DNA of 64,000 bases from Bacteroidia bacterium (lineage in GTDB: Bacteria; Bacteroidota; Bacteroidia; J057), in contig JAUIKF010000006.1 in assembly GCA_030430575.1 (NCBI GenBank), positions 62,001 to 126,000 on the forward strand, given 5' to 3'. Numbering within the stretch: the stretch's first letter is position 1; every line of letters begins with the position of its first letter. Below, one piece after another: positions 17,766 through 27,900 of this stretch. The notes under the pieces are model-generated. The model had not been told where the DNA came from and made no database searches. It saw nothing but the letters and a program-made list of their open reading frames with translations. A program made the translations under genes and the position numbers.

Positions 17766-19802
17766 TTATGCGGTAATTAAATCTTCATTGGCAACCATTT
17801 TTTCCATATCTCCCAGCGTAAAAAAGAAGGTACTTCCTTTCCCCTCTTCTGACTCAACCCATATCTTTCCACCATGGAGTCCGACAATCTTTTGGCATAT
17901 GGAGAGGCCTATACCTGTCCCTTCGTACTGGTGTTTTCCATACACACGATAGAAAATAGAGAATATTTTCTTTTGGTAATCTTCTGATACACCGATGCCA
18001 TTATCCTTTACTGTGAAGAGGAATTTATTATTGTCCTTAAGTGCTGATATCACAATGTGGGGATCTTCTTCACTACGGAATTTGATGGCATTACTGATTA
18101 AATTCTGGAAAAGAAGAATCAGCAAGGAGCGATTGCCACGGAGGGTAGGAAGCTCGCCTATTTCTAAAAAAGTATTTGTTTCTTTTATCCTCGATAGGAG
18201 GTTTGCTTCTACGCCAGTGAGAACATCATTGAGGGCTACTTTCTCTACTTCGTACTCATTGGTCTCAACGACCATATATTTGAGCAGATCGTCCAGCAAC
18301 TGCTTCATCTGCTTGACCCCTCGGGTCGCAAAGGTGAAGAAATCACGGCCGTCTTCATCGATTTTGTCCTTATATCGTCGCTCAATCAGGGTCACATAAC
18401 TCCCGATCATTCGGAGGGGCTCCTTAAGGTCATGTGAGACGATATAGGCAAACTCTTTGAGTTCTTTATTGGAGCGTAATAGGCGATCATTATTGCCACT
18501 AATACGCATATTCTGTGATTGAATCTGAGAGTTACTTTCCTCTAGATTTTTATTCAATCTGCGGATCACCCAATAGCGATTGAGGATCAAGGCGACAACC
18601 AGCGCAATTACCACCAAAATAATGGCAATCATAACGAGCAAAAGCTGTTGACGGCCAAGGCGTAATTGTTGGTTCTCGTTATTGCTATGAACCAATGCGA
18701 GTTCTCGCTCCTTGGCGTCAAAACGTGTTTGTAGTTCTTGAATCTGGCGGTCGTTTCGCAACTGATCTAGACTATCTTTCAAGCTGATATACCGATTTTG
18801 TACTTTATATGCTTCTTTATATTTGTTCCCTAGTGAAAGGGTCTCATGTAGTTCAAGGAGGGCTTTTTCTACCCGATTGAGGTAGCCATTCTCCAGGGCA
18901 ATTTTTAATGCGCTTTTGAGGTAACTGCGCCCACGATCATAATTGCCCTTCAATCGGTAGACCACACCAATATTGGTAAGTAATGTGGCCTCAGCCTCCT
19001 GATTTCCCAATTTTTGATTGGTTTTAAGTGCTTGCTCATAAATTTTTAAAGCGAGTTCTTTTTCCCCCTGATCAAGGTAAAGTGTGCCTTTATTATTCAT
19101 GACGATCACCCAGCCGTATTCACTTCCCTGAGACTCAAATATGGCAAGCGCCTTATCATACCAATCTTGTGCTTCTGAAAACTCGCTGGTATTGCGATAG
19201 GCTTCACCAAGAATATTCATCGTGGTAGCCATATCGATAGAGTCTCGAGATTCACGTGAGATTTCCAGTGATTTCAATAAGTACTCTCTTGCCATCTTAT
19301 AGTTCTCTTGATCCATATAGATAGCAGCGGTATTGTGATAAACCCTTTTGTTAAGGCTCTCATCATTGAACTCAAGTGCGCGTGCGTAGTAGCGAAGCGC
19401 CTGCTTATATTCTTGCATGTAAGTATAAGCTGCGCCGATATTTACATAAGTAGAAGCTTGTTGGTGAGGGTCCCCACTTCGCTGGCTGAATCCTTCGGCG
19501 ATAAAGAAGTAGGATAAGGCTGTATCGTATTTAGCCAAAACAGAATAGGCTCGCCCTAGCATATTGGCGGATTCTGCCCCTTGAGTAAATCGTTCAGCCT
19601 CCCGAGACAAAATCAGCGCTTGCTTGGCAATCGCTATGGTCCTGCGAGGAGAAGTGACTATATTGTCATTGGCTGTTTTTAAAAGGGCGTCAATGGCTTC
19701 TACGTCGCCCTGGGCAGTTCGACGGAGGCTATCAAGATTGACTTGTGCGATCATGATACTGGTGATAACCAATAATAGCCCTATGAGCGTTATTTTTTTC
19801 AT
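17766..19802 (-). CDS. TPR-containing membrane sensor histidine kinase
   Basis: A 678-residue sensor kinase. A signal peptide (to IMIAQ, residue 20) exports a sensor domain of about seven tetratricopeptide repeats (~40-340, e.g. ASTYVNIGAAYTYMQEYKQAL), then a coiled coil, one membrane span (LLLVMIAIILVVIALVVALIL, ~390-412), a second coiled coil, a HisKA domain with phospho-acceptor His in YIVSHDLKEPLRM, and an HATPase_c domain with N, G1 and G2 boxes (NLISNAIKF, VKDNGIGVS, GTGIGLSI). It is a complete kinase without a receiver domain, and no response regulator is adjacent, so its partner is encoded elsewhere. The signal is unknown; TPR sensors may read protein partners in the periplasm. Confidence 0.93.
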   Translation of the reverse strand: MKKITLIGLLLVITSIMIAQVNLDSLRRTAQGDVEAIDALLKTANDNIVTSPRRTIAIAKQALILSREAERFTQGAESANMLGRAYSVLAKYDTALSYFFIAEGFSQRSGDPHQQASTYVNIGAAYTYMQEYKQALRYYARALEFNDESLNKRVYHNTAAIYMDQENYKMAREYLLKSLEISRESRDSIDMATTMNILGEAYRNTSEFSEAQDWYDKALAIFESQGSEYGWVIVMNNKGTLYLDQGEKELALKIYEQALKTNQKLGNQEAEATLLTNIGVVYRLKGNYDRGRSYLKSALKIALENGYLNRVEKALLELHETLSLGNKYKEAYKVQNRYISLKDSLDQLRNDRQIQELQTRFDAKERELALVHSNNENQQLRLGRQQLLLVMIAIILVVIALVVALILNRYWVIRRLNKNLEESNSQIQSQNMRISGNNDRLLRSNKELKEFAYIVSHDLKEPLRMIGSYVTLIERRYKDKIDEDGRDFFTFATRGVKQMKQLLDDLLKYMVVETNEYEVEKVALNDVLTGVEANLLSRIKETNTFLEIGELPTLRGNRSLLILLFQNLISNAIKFRSEEDPHIVISALKDNNKFLFTVKDNGIGVSEDYQKKIFSIFYRVYGKHQYEGTGIGLSICQKIVGLHGGKIWVESEEGKGSTFFFTLGDMEKMVANEDLITA

Positions 19803-19965
19803 TCGACTCCCACGAGTATTTTAAATGTAAGAATTCTAGGCCTATCTTAATAAAATCGGTCCTCAAATTACCGAATTATACGTAGACTTCCTAAATTCCC
19901 CAGCGAAAATCGGTCCAGAAATTTCGAATCTCGCTTATTTTTTTTCGATAATCAGTCATTAGTTT

Positions 19966-20487
19966 ATGCTTAATTGGATTCTTGATCAAGCAATTGCCTT
20001 AATAGCATTAGGAATAGCCCTTTGGGCATTGTGGAGGACCAGGTTACATCCACAACCTAGCCGTATTATCAAAAAAAAGCCTATTCCACCTAAAGTTTCC
20101 CTACCCCCTATAGAAAAGCCTCCCTTTGTCTATTTTCCTGTAGCAGATCAGACACATGCCATTCGCAATGACAAACTGGTCAATCGCCTTGCTATACACC
20201 TTCGAAATGAAGGTCCTGAGGTATATTACGATAACATTGAATTTTCTTCGGTGAATAAACAAGTTGAGATAGAAATATTGTCAGAAAAAGAATTGGATTT
20301 TTTTAATGATTCGCGAGATAGTCAGCGAGTCGCGACAGGAGAATCTCTTAGGATCACCATTGAGAGGGAAATAGGGGCTTCTTTGGATTACGATTTCAAA
20401 TTATTCTTTCTAGATAAATCCGATACCCTCCATTGCCAACATGTCAAAGGGAAAAAAGGCGAAGTGCCAACCATGAAGAAGTTCTAA
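19966..20487 (+). CDS. Membrane-anchored protein of unknown function
   Basis: A 173-residue product with one N-terminal membrane span (residues ~5-24, WILDQAIALIALGIALWALW), a basic and proline-rich linker (HPQPSRIIKKKPIPPKVS) and a soluble domain with beta-strand pattern (LVNRLAIHLRNEGPEVYYDNIEFSS). The positively charged linker after the span suggests a cytoplasmic soluble domain. No family is recognised. It is divergent from the kinase gene, with an intervening region of ~160 bases. Confidence 0.65.
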   Translation: MLNWILDQAIALIALGIALWALWRTRLHPQPSRIIKKKPIPPKVSLPPIEKPPFVYFPVADQTHAIRNDKLVNRLAIHLRNEGPEVYYDNIEFSSVNKQVEIEILSEKELDFFNDSRDSQRVATGESLRITIEREIGASLDYDFKLFFLDKSDTLHCQHVKGKKGEVPTMKKF

Positions 20488-20504
20488 GTTTTATGTTCTG
20501 GGTG

Positions 20505-20701
20505 CTAGTGTTCTTTCAAGACTGAAATGTGGAGAAAACAGAGGCGCGGATTACACACAAATCAGCCCCTCGAATCCGGAAATCCACGCCAGCTTGCATA
20601 GCAAGTAATTTAATTTGCTGGGGCGGATTTCCGGATGAGGAGTTGGCTCTTGGCGTAATCCGACCCGTTAACTCCACAAATCTAAATTGAAAGGACACTA
20701 G
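20505..20701. repeat. Long imperfect inverted repeat of 197 bp
   Basis: Arms of about 85 bases pair across a centre near 20603. Matching blocks from outside in: CTAGTG/CACTAG ends, CTTTCAA/TTGAAAG, TGTGGAG/CTCCACA, CGGATTAC/GTAATCCG and ATCCGGAAATCC/GGATTTCCGGAT. Interruptions between the blocks are about equal in length, so the whole folds as one long hairpin. It fills the space between two convergent genes. It could be a MITE-like or REP-like element; no target-site duplication is obvious at the ends. Confidence 0.75.
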
Positions 20702-20727
20702 GTTAAGGGCGTTTATCAGAGACAAAC

Positions 20728-21219
20728 CTAAAACTTAAAACTTTTCACCCTCGGTATCCATCGCCGGACATGCTGTTTATAGATTCTGTATTCTTCTCCA
20801 AATCGCTTTTCTAAGCCTGGCTCTTCCGAAAAGCGGAAGTAGAAGGTGTTCACCACAAAAAAGATAGCTGCCCAGGCTGCTATGTTGAGGGAAGGAAGCA
20901 CCAGTGCTTGCCCGATGAGGAGGGATAGAACGCCGCTGATCATTGGGTTACGCACGTGTCGATATGGCCCTGTCACTACCAGGTGTTTGGGGGGATCCCA
21001 AGGGGCAAGTGTGCCTTTGCCACGAATGAAAAAGAGATAGAGCGTCCAGCCAAATAAGATGGCTCCTATGATTAAAAACAGCCCTCCCAACAGGAAGATT
21101 AAAAGTGAAAACTCATGAGGCGATTCCTTTTTCCATAAAACATAAGGGATAACCCCAGCTACTATACCTGGCAGAGCCAGGACCGAAAATAGGTGAGAGA
21201 AAAAAGATGAGTTTTTCAT
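20728..21219 (-). CDS. Isoprenylcysteine carboxyl methyltransferase-like membrane protein
   Basis: A 163-residue integral membrane protein with about four hydrophobic segments. VVTGPYRHVRNPMISGV and the C-terminal EEPGLEKRFGEEYRIYKQHVRRWIPR are the signature of the ICMT/PEMT-like methyltransferase superfamily, which binds S-adenosylmethionine at the membrane surface. In bacteria such proteins methylate lipids or small molecules, and the substrate is usually unknown. It ends 26 bases from the inverted repeat and its ATG at 21219 precedes the first span. Confidence 0.8.
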   Translation of the reverse strand: MKNSSFFSHLFSVLALPGIVAGVIPYVLWKKESPHEFSLLIFLLGGLFLIIGAILFGWTLYLFFIRGKGTLAPWDPPKHLVVTGPYRHVRNPMISGVLSLLIGQALVLPSLNIAAWAAIFFVVNTFYFRFSEEPGLEKRFGEEYRIYKQHVRRWIPRVKSFKF

Positions 21220-21316
21220 AGTACCTTTAAGCTACTGAATCTCAAATCAAAGTCCTATAAAAAAGCGATTTGACATCTGATTAGTGGCCTTGGAATATTA
21301 GCAATAATTTTTGACA

Positions 21317-21676
21317 ATGATCCCTATAACCAGATTTGACCATATCCAAATCCCTGTCCCCGTGGGGAAAGCGGAAGAAGCGCGCCATTTTTATGAAAAG
21401 AAAATCGGATGGAAAGTAGTGCCTCGGCCGGCTGTGATTACCACTCCTGGAAATTGGTTCCAAATAGGCCCGTATGAGCTTCATACGTTGGAGGAAGAAG
21501 ACTTCCAGGTATCTAAACGGCATCCTGCTTTTGTGATAGAAGGATTGGCTGCAGTGCGACAAAAACTAGAAGACGCTGGCGTCAGAACCAAAGACACCTC
21601 CCAGATTGCTGGGAGGCGCCGATTTTTCTTTTATGATCCGTTTGGAAATCGTTTTGAGCTGATTGAATACCCTTGA
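21317..21676 (+). CDS. VOC-family (glyoxalase/dioxygenase fold) protein
   Basis: A 119-residue protein with the vicinal oxygen chelate fold: FDHIQIPVP...EEARHFYEKKIGWK at the start and FFFYDPFGNRFELIEYP at the end. Candidate metal ligands are His in FDHIQ, His in YELHT and Glu in FELIE. VOC proteins include glyoxalases, fosfomycin-resistance enzymes and dioxygenases; the exact activity cannot be assigned. The ATG at 21317 is preferred over the TTG at 21311. Confidence 0.8.
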   Translation: MIPITRFDHIQIPVPVGKAEEARHFYEKKIGWKVVPRPAVITTPGNWFQIGPYELHTLEEEDFQVSKRHPAFVIEGLAAVRQKLEDAGVRTKDTSQIAGRRRFFFYDPFGNRFELIEYP

Positions 21677-21867
21677 AAAAAGTATTAGGCAAAAAAAAAT
21701 GCCGCGCTCAATAATGAAACGCAGCACATTTGGCTTTGACTTTAGGTATCTCTATAACGGAGCACTTCAAAAAAGGGTTCGCCAAATGCGATTTTTTTTA
21801 AAAAATCATCAATTTTCTTGAGAGTAATTAATTTAAATTAATGATTTACTTTCCCAATAATTGGAGG

Positions 21868-21875
21868 TACATTTG
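21868..21875 (+). promoter_or_regulatory. -7 element of the giant adhesin gene
   Basis: TACATTTG matches TAnnTTTG exactly and lies 30 bases ahead of the ATG at 21905. No clear -33 element is seen at the usual spacing. Confidence 0.5.
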
Positions 21876-21904
21876 ATTTTTTCTATTCTCCACCCCTTCC
21901 TTTT

Positions 21905-24900
21905 ATGAAACACTACTTTACCTTGCTTTTTGTGTTTGCAATCCCCTTTTTTTCCCAAGCACAATGTGACGCCTCTTTTACCATTTCTACAAGCGATACA
22001 GTTTGTCCCCAAGACATCATTACCTTCAGGGCCAATGCCCCATCGAATAGTGTGATGAACTATAATTGGAGCATTCTGCCTGGCTCTAGTCACAACCAGC
22101 AGTTCACGTATCAATTTCCTTATAGTACCAGCATGATGAATTATACTGTCATCCTGCAAGTGACTGGCAATAATGGCATCATGTGTACATCTGCGCCACG
22201 AATGATAACGGTATTGCCTGCGCCGGAGCTTTTTATCACGGTTGATTCTACCAGGAAATGTATCCCAGGGTCCCAGGATACGATTTTTCGCCCCACTTTT
22301 ACCATAGACACCACGCTCACACCACTATCTGCGGGGCCCTTTACTTGGAATTTTGGGAATGATACGACTATCGTAAGTAGCGCGATTTCTCACCAGGCCA
22401 CATACCAAGGGTTTGGTACATACCATGTCACAGTGACGGCTCCTGGGTTCTCTTGCCCGGGGTATCGGATTTCAATTCCATTTTATACAGACCCTGTATC
22501 TGCTCCTCAAATTGTAGGGCTACCGACGATATGTGAAGGAGATAGCATTGTCGTGTTAAATAATAGTACCCCAAGAAATGGAAATTGCTATACCTGGGAT
22601 TGGGGAAATTATGGCCCAACCTATACTACTTGTAGCCAAGATAGCCAGTCTTACCTGTATGACTTATCTGGTGCTAACTTGTGCCTGCCTGCCAACCTTC
22701 CTTTTCAGGGAATCAATGATGGTATCACCCTGACAGCATTTAATGATTGCAATCTCACGCATACCTCTTTTACCCAAATTACCATCCGAGCGCGGCCACG
22801 TGCAGGCATGGACAGTGTGGGGTTATATACCTGCATGCCAAATGCCGTTATTACTTTCAATAATTTATCCTGTCCTTCAGCTAATCAAAATTATATCGAC
22901 CCTACCCAGTTTCTTTGGGTTTTTGGAGATGGAGATAGCTCTAGATTAGCCAATCCCACCCATGACTATACGAGTTCTGGGCCAGGTACCTATCATGTGA
23001 AGATGTTCGCTTCTAACTCCTGTGGGATAGATTCTGTCACTGCAACGGTGACGGTATATGATTTTCCTCATGCCTTTGCAGTGCCAGATACGAGTATTGC
23101 CTGTAGCCCTAGGGAAATCTGTTTTACCAATTTTTCTACCCCTAGAAATGGCATGTTTTATTCTTGGACGGTAGATAGTGTGTTTCGGTCATCTGGATGG
23201 ATTTTTAGCAATATGACTGATTCATCGTCAGAGCACCCATGTATCACTTTTGGCCTACAAGATACTTTCCTTGTTTCACTCAAAGATAGCAATATCTGTG
23301 GGGTAGATTATTGGGACACAACGATTTATATCAATACTACGCCTTCCATCCAACTCGACCCTGTGGGGGATAGCTGTGGAACCTTTGTCCATCAGCCGAT
23401 GGCCATGTTTGAGGCAAATGGCGATAGTATTACCAGTATTAATTGGACCATAGTTGGGGTAGCACCTGGGCAGATGACGACGACCTTTTCGGGCGCCAAT
23501 CCGCCGCCTTACCCTTTCGATGTAGGGGCAAATAGCATCTCTGTTACGGCTACTAATGCATGTGGGGCAACTACCCGATCAGTGGGCTTTACCATCGATA
23601 CCCTGACCATTGTAGATGCTGGGCTGGATTCTACGGTCTGTCTCAATGCCGACTCCGTGCAATTGACCGGAACACCATCGCCGGGCTTTTGGCTTGGCCC
23701 ACAAATCGACTCGACGGGGCTGTTTGGGCATGCGGTTTCAGGGCAATATGACTTTATCTATCGCTTCCAAGCTTCGCGTTGTTTTGTGGAGGATACGGTG
23801 CAGGTCACGGTCGTGGATACACCTATGATCGCTATTCAAGCTGATACGGCTGTTTGTATTTACAGTGGTTTGTTGACCTTTGCTGCCAGCCCAACTGGCG
23901 GAACTTGGTTTGGACCTGATTTACAAAATGGGAACCAGTACGATCCCGACAGTGCGGGCACTTTTAGCTTTTTATACCTCTATCTCGACACCCTCACCAA
24001 TTGCGAATCAAGTGATATTTTCACCCTGACGGTAAATCCTTTGCCTGTCGTTAATGCTGGCAATGATACCACTTATTGCTTCAGCAATTTTGCCTTGCCT
24101 TTGCCGACGGCGACGCCGCCAGGCGGCATCTGGACGGGAACGGGCGTCAGTTCTGGGACGGGTGGGACGTACAACCCCGCCCTTTTTGGCGGAGCTGGTC
24201 AGGACACGGTCATCTACACCTATGTGGATGCCAATGGCTGCGAAGCCAGTGACACGCTCTTGGTGAATGTCATCATCGCTACCAATGCCATCGCAGGCCC
24301 CGGAGACACGCTCTGTCACAATGCGCCACTTGATACCTTGACGGGCTTCAGCCCGATGGGGGGCAGTTGGCGTACCACCTTCTCGCCCAATGGGATGACT
24401 GATCCAGGACTGGGGACGTATTTGCCGAGAGTTTTGATGACAGGTTCCAATGCCCTTATCTACACCATCGCAGCGGGAACTAGCTGTGAATCGTCTGATA
24501 CCACCATTGTTTTTATCCATGATACCATTGCTGTCAATGCAGGGGCGAGAGACATATACTGTGAAGGAGATGGGATTGTGGCCTTGTCAGGCTATTCGCC
24601 GTTGACTGCAGGGTGGACGGGGACAGGGGTTATCAGTGCCAATGGGGTATTCAATACAGATTCCATAACCCCTGGTACCACGGTTTTCCTCACCCTGGCC
24701 GATACTAATGCCATCGGCTGCATCAGTCAAGATGTAAAACCAGTGTTTATTGATCCTTTGCCAACCATTTCGATTAATGCACCTGTTTTTGGGTGTATTA
24801 ATGTGGGGAATAATTTTCGTGACCAATCGCCTGGACTGGTGTCTCGTCTGTGGAAATTTGGGGATGGAACGACATCTACAGCCCGTAATCCTTTTAAGAC

Positions 24901-27900
24901 TTATACTGCTGTAGGATTCTATACTGTCACTTTGATTGGTACCAATGGGAATGGCTGTGTGGACTCCAGTACGCATGTGATCCAGATTTCTGAGCCGCCA
25001 ACAGCGACCTTTAGTATGGATGTAGACTCGGGCTGTGCGCCGCTGGTGGTCACCTTTACTGACCTTTCCAATGCTGCGGGCGCTTCTTATGTGTGGAATT
25101 TTGGCAATGGCCTTTCACAAACGACTCCAGTACCTCCAGCTGTAACCTATCTTCAGGGAAAAGACGACACCACCTACCACATTAGCCTCGTCCTCACCAA
25201 TGGCTGTGGCACTTCTCGCATGGACGATACCGTCTTTGTACGACCTCAGCCACAAGTGGAATTTGGGATTCAGGTCGACCATGCCTGCTCACCCGCACTG
25301 ATCTTTTTTGCGAGTAGAACTCAGGGAAATCCCGACAGTTTGTTGTGGGATTTTGGGAATGGGAATTTTTCCAATGACAGTTTGCCTATGGGGCAATATT
25401 TCCTTTTTAGTGGGGCAAGCGGTGCTTCAGATACCTTGTACGATATTACCCTCATCGCCTTTAACGAATGTGGTTCCGATACCCTTGTAAAACAAGTGCG
25501 TATCCTGCGAAATGACGTAAACGCGTTTTTTAATGTCGATACTGCAAGAGGCTGTCAGCCCCTCACAGTGCAGTTCACTGATTTTTCCTTTGTGCCCAAT
25601 GTCAGTTGGGACTTTGGGGATGGGAGTACGAGCAATCAGAAAAACCCTTCGCACACCTATGTGAATCCAGGCCACTACACCGTCCGCCAATTTGCGGACA
25701 ACGGCTGTGGGTTTGACACCATTTCGCAGATGATTCGCGTATTGCCCATTCGTCCCGCAGCATTTAACGTGAATACGCCTGTTTGTCTGAATCAGGCCAT
25801 GAATTTTGCGCCGAGAGATACCGTGGGGATCACGTCTTATTTTTGGGATTTTGGAGATGGGACAGGGACTTCGGCTCGAAGGCCTTCACACATCTATACA
25901 GTCCCAGGGACGTATTTGGTGCGGCTGACGACTTATTCGGATTCGGCGTTATGCGAAAATAGCTGGGATACTTTGGTGACGGTGCATCCCCTGCCATCGG
26001 CAGATTTCTTCCCAACTCCCACGGTTGGGTGTCCTCCGCTGAATGTCGCTCTTACCGGTGCGCCGCTAGGGCTGAGTTATTTTTGGGATTATGGCGATCC
26101 GCATAAACCACAAACGGCTATTGGCCGTACGCCGCCCAACCATATCTATGATAGTACAGGTACCTATTTTGTCCAACTCACCACCACAGACAGCAATTTT
26201 TGCCAAAATACCCGCCAAATTTCCATTACCGTTTACCCTGAACCTACGGCCAATTTCACCTTAACAGATACCCTCTGCGGCCTCAATTCCCAAGTGAATT
26301 TTGCTGATCAGTCTAGTGGAAACTTACTTTCGCATCTGTGGAACTTTGGGGATTTGACCACCTTGGCAGATACGTCTTTGCTGACCAATCCCAATTATGT
26401 GTATGGGCAAACGGGGCGTTTTGACGTGACAAAAATCACCACAAACACCTTCGGCTGTGCTGATACGCTCGTGAAGCCTGCGACCATCTTGCCGCAGCCA
26501 GTAGCTGCATTTACAGCTACTCCTACGCAAGACTGCGATTCTTTCTGGGTGAGCTTCACACAGCTTTCGACAGACTTCAGTTATGTGCATTGGGACTTTG
26601 GGAATGGGAATACTTCTGCGGTGGCATCGCCCGCTCCGCAGCTTTACCAAGGATTCGACACGAGCTATCTGGTGGTCATGACGCTTGACACCGCAGGATT
26701 CTGCTTTGACACTGCGACGCAGTTGATCGAAGTGGCGAGTTCGCCTGTGGCGTATTTTGACATCCCTTCGGGCGATACCGTTTGTGGGGTACCAGGCTTT
26801 TTTGACTTTCAAGGAGGTTCCACTTCGGCGGCACTTCCGATCACCTGTTTCTGGGATTTTGGCGATCCCAATAGTACGACTGACACGACAAGTGTTACAA
26901 GTCCGAGCTATACCTACACCACTACAGGCGTATTTTGGGTGACAAAAGTAGTGACCAATAGCTTTGGGTGTACAGACACCTTCAGGCGACGTGTGGTTGT
27001 CCTGCCGGCCCCTGTCGCGGCATTCGCCGCGACGCCTGATCGAGGCTGCGACTCGATGCTGGTGAGCTTCTCACAGCTCTCTTCGAATATCTCCCAAGCA
27101 AATTGGGACTTTGGCAATGGCCTTACCTCTTCACTCCTTTCGCCCAATCCTCAACTGTATTTAGGCCAAGACACGAGTTATCAAGTGATCCTCTGGGTGG
27201 ATACCGCAGGCTTCTGTTTTGACAGCGCAAGCACTTGGATTCAGGTCGCCAGCAAGCCGGTGAGTGATTTCACGACTTCCGCCGATACCGTGTGCGGAAC
27301 GGCTACGCAAATTGACTTTACGAGCACGGCTAGTAGCCTGGTGCGTCCCATCACGTGCCTTTGGGATTTTGGGGACCCTACGACGGTTAACGACACCTCC
27401 ACCCAACTAAATCCCAGTTATACCTATTCCCAAACAGGCACTTTTACTGTGACGAAATACACCTTCAACGATTTTGGCTGTGTGGATTCGGTCAAGCGGC
27501 AAATTACGGTCTTGCCACAACCCATAGCTGCCTTGACGGCCACGCCTATTCAAGGTTGTGATGCGGTGACGGTCACTTTTGGCAATTTGTCCAGCAACTA
27601 TAGTAATTCGTTTTGGGATTTTGATGATGGCAATTTCTCATTCCTTCAAACGCCCAATCCACACACGTTTATCGGCGCGGATGACAGTTTTTATGTGCAA
27701 TTGGTCGTCGATACGGCAGGCTTTTGTTTTGATACCACGACACAGTTGATAGCTGTGGCGAGTTCGCCTACGGCGTATTTTGATGTGATCACCAGTGATA
27801 CGGTGTGTGGTGCGCCAGGCACGTTTGACTTTGGTGGAGGATCCACGACGAATGCCTTGCCGATCACCTGCTTCTGGGATTTTGGCGACCTGTCGATTAC

